64,000 nucleotides of DNA, taken from Betaproteobacteria bacterium. Lineage in GTDB: Bacteria > Pseudomonadota > Gammaproteobacteria > Burkholderiales > SG8-41. A program made the translations under genes and the position numbers. Below, piece after piece: positions 27,941 through 36,611 of this stretch (its first letter is position 1; every line of letters starts with the position of its first letter). The DNA is taken from NCBI GenBank assembly GCA_900299145.1, contig OMIN01000114.1, forward strand, positions 1-64,000. The letters are read 5' to 3'. The notes beneath the pieces were generated by a model, which saw only the letters and a list, made by a program, of their open reading frames with translations, was not told the origin of the DNA and ran no database searches.

Positions 27941-29581
27941 ATGAATCTGAAACTCGTAGGGTTTTTGGCGATACTGTTGTTGTCGCCCGCGTTCGCACAC
28001 GCGCAGTTGTCCGGCACGGTTTCGTCGGCCGAAGAGGGCAACATGGAAGGTGTATTGGTGAGCGCCAAACGCGATGGCACGAACAAGACCATCACGGTGG
28101 TAACGGATGCCCGGGGTCGTTATGAGTTTCCGGCGGATCGCCTTGAGGCCGGCAAGCACACGCTGACCACGCGCGCCGCCGGTTACGATCTGGCGAAACG
28201 CGCGGTGGTGGAAGTTGCCGCCGGCGCCAACGCGCAAGCTGACTTGCGGCTCATCAAAACGCGTGACATTGCCTCGCAGCTTACCAACGCCGAATGGCTG
28301 CACAGCATGCCTGGCTCGGATGATCAAAAGCGCGCATTTCTCGGCTGCGTGACCTGCCACACGCTGGAGCGCATCGTGCGCTCGAAGTACGACACGGATG
28401 GCTTTCTGGCCACCATCGCGCGCATGGGTACCTACGCCAACCAGAGTACGCCAATTAACCCGCAGCGCCGGTTGACCGGGCGTGATACCGATATCGTCGG
28501 CGAAGATCGCGTCAAGATTCTGCGCGCGCAGGCTTCATACTTCGCGTCGGTGAATCTCAATCCACATTCCACTTGGGAATACGAGCTGAAAACCTTTCCG
28601 CGTCCGAAAGGCCGCGCCACCAAAGTCATCATCACTGAATGGGACCTGCCGCGCCCGCAGATCGAGCCGCACGATGTGGTGGTCGATTCAAAGGGCATGG
28701 CGTGGTATTCGAATTTTGGCGAGCAGAATATCGGCAAGTTTGATCCGAAGACCGGCAAGCTCACGGAAATCCCCATGCCCGAGCTGAAAAAAGGCTCGCC
28801 CATTGGCGCGCTGTCTATCCGCATGGACCGCGATGAAAACATGTGGCTTGGCGGCATGTATCAGGCCGCCCTGTGGAAATACAACACCAAGACCGAAAAG
28901 CTCGAGTACTGGCAGGCGCCACCGGAGTGGAACCGGCCCAATACGCAGATCAACATGACCAGCCCGATGAACATTGGTGTAGATGGCAAGGTATGGGCGC
29001 AGAATAATGGCTTTGCCGGCGTTCACCGCATCGACCTCGCCAGTGGCAAGTGGGAAACTTGGGAGCCGTACAAGGCTTCGCCGCAGGGCCACAATATTTA
29101 TGACGTGATTTCGGATTCCCAGAATAACGGCTGGTTCACCAACATAGGGCGCAATCACGTTGGCCGCATCGATGCCAAGACTGGCGAAGTCAAGATCTAC
29201 GAGACGCCGACCATCAGTTCCGGCCCGCGCCGCGGCATGATGGATGCGCAGGATCGCATCTGGTTCGGCCAGTATCGCGGCAACCGCATTGGCATGTTCG
29301 ACACCAAGACCACGCAATTCAAGGAGTGGCTGGTACCCACGCCCTGGGCCGGGCCGTACGACGTGGCCGTGGACAAAAATGAAGAAGCGTGGACAGGCTC
29401 GATGCTCAACGACCGTGTCGCGCGCCTGAACACCAAGACCGGCGAGTTTGTTGAATACCTGCTGCCGCGTACCAATGTGAACATCCGCCGCGTGTTCGTT
29501 GAGAACTACGGCCCACGCACCAATTTCTGGATCGGCAGCAACCACGGCGCTTCGATTATCAAGCTGGAGCCGATGGATTGA
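27941..29581 (+). CDS. Secreted fusion: carboxypeptidase-regulatory-like domain, haem motif and Vgb-type beta-propeller
   Basis: A 546-residue exported protein. After the signal peptide (ending AFAHAQ) comes a carboxypeptidase-regulatory-like beta sandwich (about 22-105: LSGTVSSAEEGNMEGVLVSA). A haem-binding CVTCH follows at Cys136, Cys139, His140. From about residue 220 it is a six-bladed NHL/Vgb-like propeller with repeated blades such as NIGKFDPKTGKLTEI and HVGRIDAKTGEVKIYE. Virginiamycin B lyase has only the propeller and needs no haem, so lyase activity should not be assumed. A perfect AAGGAGGTG ribosome site precedes the ATG, suggesting strong expression. Together with the other cytochrome genes it may form a periplasmic redox system. 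Confidence 0.85.
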   Translation: MNLKLVGFLAILLLSPAFAHAQLSGTVSSAEEGNMEGVLVSAKRDGTNKTITVVTDARGRYEFPADRLEAGKHTLTTRAAGYDLAKRAVVEVAAGANAQADLRLIKTRDIASQLTNAEWLHSMPGSDDQKRAFLGCVTCHTLERIVRSKYDTDGFLATIARMGTYANQSTPINPQRRLTGRDTDIVGEDRVKILRAQASYFASVNLNPHSTWEYELKTFPRPKGRATKVIITEWDLPRPQIEPHDVVVDSKGMAWYSNFGEQNIGKFDPKTGKLTEIPMPELKKGSPIGALSIRMDRDENMWLGGMYQAALWKYNTKTEKLEYWQAPPEWNRPNTQINMTSPMNIGVDGKVWAQNNGFAGVHRIDLASGKWETWEPYKASPQGHNIYDVISDSQNNGWFTNIGRNHVGRIDAKTGEVKIYETPTISSGPRRGMMDAQDRIWFGQYRGNRIGMFDTKTTQFKEWLVPTPWAGPYDVAVDKNEEAWTGSMLNDRVARLNTKTGEFVEYLLPRTNVNIRRVFVENYGPRTNFWIGSNHGASIIKLEPMD

Positions 29582-29584
29582 GCG

Positions 29585-30262
29585 ATGCATAATATCCGCC
29601 TCGTTGTCTCCGACATGGCCGGCACGTGCGTGCACGATGGCGGAGAGGTGGAGGCGGCATTTCGTGCCGCACTCGCCGATCACGGCGTCGAAGCCTCGGC
29701 CGCGCAAATCAGCGCCGTACGCGGTGCTTCCAAGCGCGAGGCGATTGCACGGCTTACGGAACCGAAGTACGGCAAGGACTCCGCGCGTGTTGAAGCGGTC
29801 TACGCCTCGTTCAAGTCGCACCTGCAGCGGGTGTTCACACGAGAAGCCAGGCCCGTGGCGGGTGCGCCGGAAGCTTTTGCCTGGCTCAAGCAGCGCAGCA
29901 TCAAGCTCGCGCTCAATACCGGTTTTGACCGTGACATTGCGCAACTGCTGATCGACGCATTGCAATGGAATGGCGTCGCCGATGCCCTCGTGTGCGGCGA
30001 TGATGTGAAAGTAGGCCGCCCCGCGCCGTATATGATTTTCCGTTCGATGGAACTGACGGGTATCACCAATGTGCGCGAGGTGTTGGTCGTGGGTGATACG
30101 GTGTCCGATCTGCAATCAGCGCACAACGCGGGTGTGTCGATGGGCGTGGCAGTTTTGAATGGTGCGCACCAGCGTGAACAGTTGAGTCAGGAGCTACATA
30201 CGCATCTTATTGATTCCATTGAACAATTGCCAATGCTGCTGGGCGATGAAGCCAGCGCATAA
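29585..30262 (+). CDS. Phosphonatase-like HAD hydrolase
   Basis: A 225-residue HAD-superfamily enzyme of the phosphonoacetaldehyde-hydrolase-like branch. Motif I is VVSDMAGTC with nucleophile Asp10 and the D-x-A-G-T form seen in PhnX. The cap lysine that forms the Schiff base in phosphonatase is matched by Lys50 in GASKREA. Arginine replaces the usual motif-III lysine (VGRPAPYM), and motif IV is VVGDTVSDLQSA. Known relatives cleave a carbon-phosphorus bond; no phn genes are adjacent, so the substrate is uncertain. It starts 3 nt after the propeller gene, and the next receptor's start lies inside its last 17 bases. Confidence 0.87.
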   Translation: MHNIRLVVSDMAGTCVHDGGEVEAAFRAALADHGVEASAAQISAVRGASKREAIARLTEPKYGKDSARVEAVYASFKSHLQRVFTREARPVAGAPEAFAWLKQRSIKLALNTGFDRDIAQLLIDALQWNGVADALVCGDDVKVGRPAPYMIFRSMELTGITNVREVLVVGDTVSDLQSAHNAGVSMGVAVLNGAHQREQLSQELHTHLIDSIEQLPMLLGDEASA

Positions 30263-31217
30263 GATTTTTGCTGTTGTTGGATTGGCCCTGAGTATGGTGG
30301 GTTGGGATGCTGCGGCACAAGCCTTCCCGCAACGCGCCATGCGCATGGTGGTGCCTTTCGCGCCGGGCGGCTCCACCGACACGCTGGCGCGCATCATCGG
30401 CCAGCGGCTCAATGAAGCGTGGGGGCAGGCGGTGGTGGTGGATAACCGTCCGACGGCCGGCGGCATCGCAGGTGCTGATTTGGTGGCAAAAGCGCCGCCG
30501 GATGGTTACACCTCACTGGTGGGTGCGATCTCCACCATGGCGATCGCACCGGCGTTGTTTCCCAAGCTGCCGTACCACCCGCTGAATGATTTTGCGCACG
30601 CCGGTTTGTGGGTGACGTTTCCGCTGGCGCTGGTGGTGCCAGCAGGCTCACCGCTGAATAACCTCACCGCGCTGATTGAGCGTGCGCGCGCCAAGCCTGA
30701 CACGTTGCGTTTCGGCGCGCAGGGGCTGGGCACGTCGTCGCATATTTTTGTGGAATGGATGAACAGCCTCGCCAAAATCAAAGTGGTCATCGTGCCGTAC
30801 AAAGGCGGCGGCCCGGCGCTGACCGGCGTTATCAGCGGTGAGGTGGATTACGCGATGGTGGCGGTGTCCACAGCGCTGTCGCAGGTTCAGGCGGGCAAGG
30901 TGCGCGCGCTCGGCGTCACCAGTGCGCGTACCACGCCGCACTTGCCGAACGTACCCTCGATAGCGAGTGTGGTCGCAGGATACGACGCGCTGAATTTTCA
31001 CGGCCTGCATTTACCGCTAAAAACGCCGGATGCGATTATTGTGCGCTTCAATGGTGAGATCGCCCGAATTCTCAAGCGCGCCGATGTTGCCGACAAGCTC
31101 AACGGTTTTGCCATGGACGTCGACGCCGGCACACCGGCGCAGTACCACGCCTTTGTCAAAGCGCAGATCGCGCAATGGGGGCCGGTGGTGAAAAGCTCTG
31201 GGGCGCGCGCTGATTGA
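30246..31217 (+). CDS. TctC/Bug-family solute receptor
   Basis: A receptor of 323 residues from ATG 30246. The signal peptide runs to WDAAAQA, then RMVVPFAPGGSTDTLAR, VVVDNRPTAGG, PPDGYT, YHPLNDFAHA, VPYKGGGPALTG and KVRALGVTSARTTP. Its start overlaps the HAD gene's end by 17 nt, tying it to that gene. Two more receptors follow on the same strand after 7 and 37 nt. PTVAEAG is replaced by PSIASVVAGYD, a more divergent version than its neighbours. Confidence 0.93.
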   Translation: MKPAHKIFAVVGLALSMVGWDAAAQAFPQRAMRMVVPFAPGGSTDTLARIIGQRLNEAWGQAVVVDNRPTAGGIAGADLVAKAPPDGYTSLVGAISTMAIAPALFPKLPYHPLNDFAHAGLWVTFPLALVVPAGSPLNNLTALIERARAKPDTLRFGAQGLGTSSHIFVEWMNSLAKIKVVIVPYKGGGPALTGVISGEVDYAMVAVSTALSQVQAGKVRALGVTSARTTPHLPNVPSIASVVAGYDALNFHGLHLPLKTPDAIIVRFNGEIARILKRADVADKLNGFAMDVDAGTPAQYHAFVKAQIAQWGPVVKSSGARAD

Positions 31218-31224
31218 GATTCAA

Positions 31225-32187
31225 TTGAATCGCATAGCGCCGGCGCTAGCCGTACTGGTACTTGCCTACTGCCCGCCGCTGGCGTTGGCGCAAGCCTATC
31301 CGGTAAAGCCCATCCGCCTCATCACTGCCGAAGCGGGCGGCGGCAACGACTTTACCGCGCGGGCGATTGTGCGTGGCATCGGCGATAGCCTGGGCCAGCA
31401 ACTGATCGTGGATAACCGCGGCGGTGCGGGTGGCATTATCGCCGCTGAAATCGCGGCACGCGCTGCACCAGACGGCTATACGCTGCTGGTTTACGCTGGC
31501 AATCTGTGGACCATTCCACTGCTGAAAAAGAACGTGCCCTACGACATGGCGCGTGATTTCGCGCCGGTGACTTGGGCCGCGCGCTCTCCAAGCACGCTGG
31601 TGGTGCATCCGGCTTTGCCGGTGAAATCGGTGCGCGATCTGATTGCGCTGGCGAGGTCACGGCCCGGCCAGCTGAATTACGGCTCCGGCGGTTCCGGTTC
31701 ATCCACGCATCTCGCGGCGGAGTTGTTCAAATCGATGGCCAGGGTCAACATCGTGCGGGTGACCTATCGCGGCAACGCACCCGCGATGAACGATCTCATC
31801 GCGGGGCAGATACAGATGATGATTGCCACTGCGGGCACCGTGGCGCCGCACGCGGGGTCGGGCCGCCTGCGCGCGCTGGCGGTAACCAGCACCGAGCCCA
31901 CGCCGCTCGCACCAGGCCTGCCGACGGTGGCCTCGGCGGGCCTGCCGGGTTATGAATCGCTGTCGATTTACGGTCTGTTTGCCCCGGCAAAGGTCTCCAA
32001 CACCATTATTCAGCAATTGAATCGTGAAGTGGTAAAGGCGCTGGCGCGCGCGGACATCAAGGAATTGTTTTTGAACGCGGGGCTCGAAACCGTGGGCAGC
32101 ACGCCGGAGGCTTTCGCGGCGGCGATCAAGGCCGATACCGCACGCCTGAGCAAAGTAATTGCCGAAGCGGGGATACGGGAAGAATGA
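31225..32187 (+). CDS. TctC/Bug-family solute receptor
   Basis: A receptor of 320 residues. The start is a TTG (31225) giving MNRIAPALAVLVLAYCPPLA and a signal cut near ALAQA. The ligand-domain features RLITAEAGGGNDFTAR, IVDNRGGAGGII, APDGYT, YDMARDFAPV, GSGGSGSSTHLA and PTVASAGLPGYES are present. It is the middle of three tandem receptors. The YRGNAPAM segment replaces the common PYKG. Confidence 0.93.
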   Translation: MNRIAPALAVLVLAYCPPLALAQAYPVKPIRLITAEAGGGNDFTARAIVRGIGDSLGQQLIVDNRGGAGGIIAAEIAARAAPDGYTLLVYAGNLWTIPLLKKNVPYDMARDFAPVTWAARSPSTLVVHPALPVKSVRDLIALARSRPGQLNYGSGGSGSSTHLAAELFKSMARVNIVRVTYRGNAPAMNDLIAGQIQMMIATAGTVAPHAGSGRLRALAVTSTEPTPLAPGLPTVASAGLPGYESLSIYGLFAPAKVSNTIIQQLNREVVKALARADIKELFLNAGLETVGSTPEAFAAAIKADTARLSKVIAEAGIREE

Positions 32188-32224
32188 GCCCGTACGGTCA
32201 ATCTAGGAAGGAGGGAGCAGAGTC

Positions 32225-33214
32225 ATGAACCGGGGTACGGCAATCGTCGCGGGTTACGCCATGGGGTTGCTGGCGCTGACTGGCACGCAAGCCGCTGGAA
32301 TTGATGTGGCATCGGCGTATCCCGTCAAACCGGTCCGTGTGGTGCTCTCGGTGCCCGCGGGCGGCACGCCCGATGTGCTGGCGCGCACGGTAACGCCTGG
32401 CATGTCGGCGTTGTTGGGACAGCAACTGGTGATCGATAATCGCGGCGGCGCGGGTGGCCGCATCGCCGACGAACTGGTCGCCAGTGCTGCGCCCGATGGT
32501 TACACGCTCTTCATGACGAGCCCGCCGTGCCTGACCATTCTGCCGCACATGGCGAAAGTGCCGTACAACACGCTGAAGGACTTTGCGCCGGTGAGCCTGA
32601 TCTCAACGGGTTCCATGTTGTTGATCACACACGCCTCGTCACCAATTGCCAGTACCAAAGACATGATCGCGCGCGCGAAAGCGGCGCCGGGAAAACTCAA
32701 CTACGCCTCTGCGGGCACCGGCACCGCCAACCATATCGACATGGAAGTGTTCAAGGGCGCGGGCGGCTTTAACCTGACTCACGTGCCGTACGCGGGCTCG
32801 CCGCAGTCGGTAATCGACCTGATCGCGGGCCGCGTCGATGTGATGTTCACGTCGATTCCGCTGGTGGTGGGGCACGTCAAAACCGGCAAAGTGCGTGCGT
32901 TGTCGCTGGCGGGCGCGGCACGTTCGCCGTTGCTGCCGGAAGTGCCGACGGTTGATGAAGCGACCGGCCTTCGAGGTGTGCAGGCGGGAAGCTGGATGGG
33001 GTTGCTCACCCCGGCAGGTGTGCCGCGCGCCATAGTGACACGGCTGCATCAAGCGGCCGCGCAGGTGGTGCAGACGCCCGACGTGCGAGCGCGTCTGATG
33101 GCGCAGGGCGGCGAACCGGTGGGTAACAGCCCACAGGAATTTGCCGTGTTCTTGCGCGCGGATTTTGAGAAGAATGGGGCAGCGGTGAGGGGGGCGGGAT
33201 TGAAGGCGGAGTGA
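32225..33214 (+). CDS. TctC/Bug-family solute receptor
   Basis: A receptor of 329 residues with a good AGGAAGGAGG ribosome site ahead of ATG 32225. VRVVLSVPAGGTPDVLAR, VIDNRGGAGGRIADE, APDGYT, YNTLKDFAPV, YASAGTGTANHIDME, VPYAGSPQSVID and VRALSLAGAARS identify it. The signal peptide is followed by an extended linker (AAGIDVASAYP). It is the last of the plus-strand trio and is convergent with soxD, whose stop lies 7 nt away. Confidence 0.93.
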   Translation: MNRGTAIVAGYAMGLLALTGTQAAGIDVASAYPVKPVRVVLSVPAGGTPDVLARTVTPGMSALLGQQLVIDNRGGAGGRIADELVASAAPDGYTLFMTSPPCLTILPHMAKVPYNTLKDFAPVSLISTGSMLLITHASSPIASTKDMIARAKAAPGKLNYASAGTGTANHIDMEVFKGAGGFNLTHVPYAGSPQSVIDLIAGRVDVMFTSIPLVVGHVKTGKVRALSLAGAARSPLLPEVPTVDEATGLRGVQAGSWMGLLTPAGVPRAIVTRLHQAAAQVVQTPDVRARLMAQGGEPVGNSPQEFAVFLRADFEKNGAAVRGAGLKAE

Positions 33215-33220
33215 CGACCT

Positions 33221-33760
33221 TTATATTTTCCCCGGAAACCGCACAATAAATCCATCCCGATTGGGCATCTTCACTTTCGGCAACGTCTCGGCATTCATCA
33301 CCTCGCCTTCGCCGATGATTTTGTTCAACACCAGCAGGTAAGCCGTCAGTGCATACACTTCGTCGTTGGTGAGTGTCTTGGGCGCCTGCCACGGCATGGC
33401 GCGGCGGATGTAGTCGAACAGCGTGGTGGACACCGGCCAAAAGTTGCCGATGGTGCGTTCGCCGCCATTAATGCTGCTGATGGGCCGGCCCGGCAGCAGC
33501 GCCGAGGCGGAACCGCCCTTGCCGTTTTCACCATGACACACGGCGCATTTTTGCGCGTAGACGGGTGCGCCCTGCGCAGCCGTGCCGCTGCCCGCAGGCA
33601 GGCCGCGCCCGTCGGGCAGGATGCTGGTGTCCCACGCGGCGAGGTCTGCTGGCGTGAGCGGCGTGCCCAGATTCGGGCTGTCAGCGGCGACAGCGCCACC
33701 GATCGTGGTCGTGCTCAGTAAGCCCGCAACAAGAAGGCGAGCGAGCTTACGCGTAAACAT
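33221..33760 (-). CDS. soxD: Sulfite/sulfur dehydrogenase cytochrome c subunit (SoxD/SorB-like)
   Basis: A 179-residue secreted cytochrome c that would accept electrons from the molybdenum subunit encoded just upstream. The signal peptide ends near GGAVAA; the haem motif is CAVCH (Cys72, Cys75, His76) and the axial methionine lies in RRAMPWQAP. It has one haem, whereas Paracoccus SoxD has two, so it is closer to short SoxD or SorB types. Its start overlaps the soxC end by 14 nt. Confidence 0.85.
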   Translation of the reverse strand: MFTRKLARLLVAGLLSTTTIGGAVAADSPNLGTPLTPADLAAWDTSILPDGRGLPAGSGTAAQGAPVYAQKCAVCHGENGKGGSASALLPGRPISSINGGERTIGNFWPVSTTLFDYIRRAMPWQAPKTLTNDEVYALTAYLLVLNKIIGEGEVMNAETLPKVKMPNRDGFIVRFPGKI

Positions 33761-35063
33761 GTTTCACCTCGCCTTGAGCATCAATGGCCCAACTGGTAAT
33801 GCCGTTAAAGTGCTGATTCGGGAATGCGGTGGGCGGCAGCGGCGCTTTAAGTTCGCCGCGAAGGGCGACAAATTCGGCGCGCGTGGGCTGCACATTGCCG
33901 GCATCGTCCCACGCGCGGCTTTGCAGAATGGCGGGGCCGCCGTCCCAGCGCCAAGGCAAGCGAAAGCGGGTGAATGCCTTGTCCTGCACCGGTTTCTGCA
34001 ATTCGGCTTGCGCCCATGATTGGCCGCCGTCGGCCGACACCATTACGCGCTTGATGCAGCCTTCGCCGGAATAGGCGAGGCCGGAGATTTCATAGTAGCC
34101 TGGCCCGTTCATGACGTGCCCCGGCGACGGGTGCGTGATGAACGATTTCACTTCTTCGATGAAATAAAACTGGTACGCCTTGCCGTTGGGCAACAATTGC
34201 GCGTAGGTTTTCGATTCGGGGAAGGTCATGCCTGGCGTGTCCGTCACAAAAATCCGCCGCAGCCACTTGATGCTCATATTGCCTTCCCAACCGGGCAGCA
34301 AAAGGCGCATCGGGTAACCGTTGGCAGGCATCAGCCGTTCGCCGTTTTGATAGAGCGCGATCATCGCGTCGTCGAGCGCCTTTTTCAACGGCACGCTGCG
34401 CGTCAACGTTGGTGCATCCGCGCCCTCGGCGATCAGCCATGTGGCTTTGGGGTCAACACCGGCTTCCGCAAGTAGCGTGGATAGCAGCACGCCGCTCCAC
34501 TCCGAACACGACACCATGCCGTGCAGCGCCTGCAAGTTGGCTTGTATCGGCTGCGGCGAAAACATCGGCGCGCTATTACCGCCGCATTCAATGAACGCCA
34601 TGCGAGACACGGTTGGATAGCGTGCGAGGGTGTCCAGCGTAAACATCAACGGTTGTTTTACCATGCCGTGAATCACGAGCCTGTGCTTCGCCGGGTCGAT
34701 ATCCGGCGCGCCGCTTTGCGCCACCACGAAATGCAGCCCGTTGGGCGTGAGCGTGCCCTGACTTAGTTGCAACGGCGTGCGCGCATTCTGCACGCGGGCT
34801 TCGCCCTTGGGGTTGGTGAGCGTGCGCGTGACCTTGCTTTCATAACGCGAGCGCTGTTCGTAAGGCGGTGTGGTGGCGCCTTGCGTGAGACTCCATGGAT
34901 CGTTGGCCAGCGGCTGTGCGGTAGCGTTTTTGCTGATGCCATAGCCGGTGATGGCGGCAGCGAACGCCGCGCCACCACGCATGAAAGTGCGGCGGTCGAG
35001 CAGGCCGTTGCCGGCGGCTGGCATTGGGACGAAGGTTCGTTGTCGGGCAGGCGTTGTGGTCAT
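33747..35063 (-). CDS. soxC: Sulfite dehydrogenase molybdopterin subunit SoxC
   Basis: A 438-residue Tat-exported molybdoenzyme of the sulfite oxidase family. The twin-arginine signal is LLDRRTFMRGG (Arg24-Arg25). The molybdenum-binding cysteine is Cys186 in GMVSCSEWSGV. FIECGGNSAP, PANGYPMRLLLPGWEGNMSIKWL and the C-terminal dimerisation domain (EEVKSFITHPSPG) are diagnostic of SoxC. It would oxidise sulfur intermediates or sulfite in the periplasm and pass electrons to SoxD. The rest of the sox system (soxXAYZB) is not in this window, so it may work as a stand-alone sulfite dehydrogenase. Confidence 0.92.
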   Translation of the reverse strand: MTTTPARQRTFVPMPAAGNGLLDRRTFMRGGAAFAAAITGYGISKNATAQPLANDPWSLTQGATTPPYEQRSRYESKVTRTLTNPKGEARVQNARTPLQLSQGTLTPNGLHFVVAQSGAPDIDPAKHRLVIHGMVKQPLMFTLDTLARYPTVSRMAFIECGGNSAPMFSPQPIQANLQALHGMVSCSEWSGVLLSTLLAEAGVDPKATWLIAEGADAPTLTRSVPLKKALDDAMIALYQNGERLMPANGYPMRLLLPGWEGNMSIKWLRRIFVTDTPGMTFPESKTYAQLLPNGKAYQFYFIEEVKSFITHPSPGHVMNGPGYYEISGLAYSGEGCIKRVMVSADGGQSWAQAELQKPVQDKAFTRFRLPWRWDGGPAILQSRAWDDAGNVQPTRAEFVALRGELKAPLPPTAFPNQHFNGITSWAIDAQGEVKHVYA

Positions 35064-35243
35064 AGGGGTTTCGGATTCGAGGGCCGCAGCGGGCTGACAA
35101 TAACCTTGCCCTCCGGCGCGCGCAAGTGCCGTGCGGGCGAGGCCGGGCCATGCCTCTGCAATTGACGGCCAGCGCGGGGGTGCCTATGCTCGCTTCATGC
35201 CCGTTATCCAAAGCGGGGTCCTCTAGCCACACGGGAGTCTGTG

Positions 35244-36551
35244 ATGCAGCGTACCACTGATACTTTCTTGTTTCGTCTCTGTGCGTCAATTGCGCTGTGT
35301 TGGTCACTGACGGCGGCGGCACAAGGCTTGCCGCGCGCGAAAACGCCGGAGGAAGTAGGTCTGTCATCGGAACGTCTCAAGCGCCTGTCAGATACCTTCA
35401 AGAAGGAAATTGACAAGGGCGTCATGCCCGGGGCGGTATTGCTAATCGCGCGCCGCGGCAAGGTGGCCCATTATGAGGCGCTTGGCGTGCGTGATCCGCA
35501 AACCGGCGATGCCATGCCGGCGGACGCGATTTTCTGGCTCGCGTCAATGACCAAGCCGATGGTGTCGGTGGCCGCCATGATGCTGGTGGAGGAGGGGCGT
35601 CTTGCACTGACGGACCCTGTGTCGCAGTACCTGCCGGAATTCAAAGGTGCGCGGGTCGGCGTGGAGCAGAAGGACGCCAATGGACAAACTCGGCTGACGC
35701 TTGAGCCAGTCCAGCGCGAAGCGACCATTCAGGATTTGCTGCGTCACACAGCAGGGCTGACTTACGGCGCAACAGGTTAAAAAACACTGGTGAAGCAGGA
35801 ATACCTCAAGGCGGATATTGGCAGTCCGGAACTCACCGCGCCGGAATTTATTTCGCGCCTGGCCAAACTTCCGCTGGCGTACCAGCCAGGTTCCGTGTGG
35901 GATTACAGCGTGGCGACCGATGTGCTGGGCCGCGTACTGGAGGTGATTCATGGGCAAGATCTGGATACGATAGTGCGCGAACGCGTTGCCAGGCCGCTGG
36001 GCATGCGCGATGCAGGTTTTTCCGTGCCGCCGTCGCAACATGCGCGTCTTTCTCGCGCGTTTATCGACAAAAAGACTGGTCGTGCATTGTCGCGCGATGT
36101 ATCAGTGCCGCCCAAACGCTTTGGCGGCGGAGGCGGCATGGTGGCAACTGCGCCAGACTATGTGCGGTTTTGCCAGATGCTGCTGAATGGCGGGGAACTT
36201 GATGGCATGCGACTATTGTCGAAAAGCACTGTCGCACTGATGACGGCAAATCACCTGCCGGCGGACATTGCGTACCTTTTGCCGTCACATTTGCAAGGCC
36301 CTACCATCCCGTCGCCCGCGGTTGGACAAGGTTGGGGGCTCGGTTTCATGGTTCGTACCGAGCAGGGCAAAAATCCACTGCACGGTTCGGTAGGCGAGTA
36401 CTACTGGATGGGGGCGTCCGGCACGGCGTTCTGGATCGATCCGAAGGAGCAATTGATTGTGGTGATGATGGCGCTGGTGTCCGAGCAACAACATCGAGGC
36501 CATCTGCGTGCGTTGATGCGGCAACTAGTGTACTCGGCGATTATGAATTGA
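35244..36551 (+). pseudogene. Serine hydrolase/beta-lactamase family (class C-like), interrupted by one TAA
   Basis: A secreted penicillin-binding-protein-like serine hydrolase of 435 codons plus the interruption. A signal peptide ends near LTAAAQG. The nucleophile SxxK motif is Ser101-Met-Thr-Lys104, the YxN-equivalent is Tyr-Ser-Val in WDYSVATDVLG, and the C-terminal HGSVGEYYWMGASG replaces KTG. A TAA at 35778-35780 (codon 179) falls between TYGATG and KTLVKQEYLK; the frame on both sides continues as one protein. The N-terminal fragment would lack the tyrosine and C-terminal motif. Family members are esterases or peptidases more often than true beta-lactamases. Confidence 0.87.
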
Positions 36552-36576
36552 TTCTGTAGGCGTAGTGGGATTTTCG

Positions 36577-36604
36577 TAACTATTTGTTTTTATTAAATAT
36601 TTTT
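36577..36604 (+). repeat. AT-rich dispersed element between convergent genes
   Basis: TAACTATTTGTTTTTATT then AAATATTTTT. It lies 26 nt after the broken hydrolase stop and 8 nt before the stop of the opposing receptor gene. Confidence 0.75.
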
Positions 36605-36611
36605 CGATTCA

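Noticed and set aside
27941-29581. Naming the propeller fusion a virginiamycin B lyase
   Set aside because: Only the propeller resembles Vgb; the haem site and N-terminal sandwich are absent from that enzyme, so antibiotic resistance is not supported.
28688-30115. Antisense open frame of 475 codons over the propeller and HAD genes
   Set aside because: No domain or signal; both sense genes are well supported.
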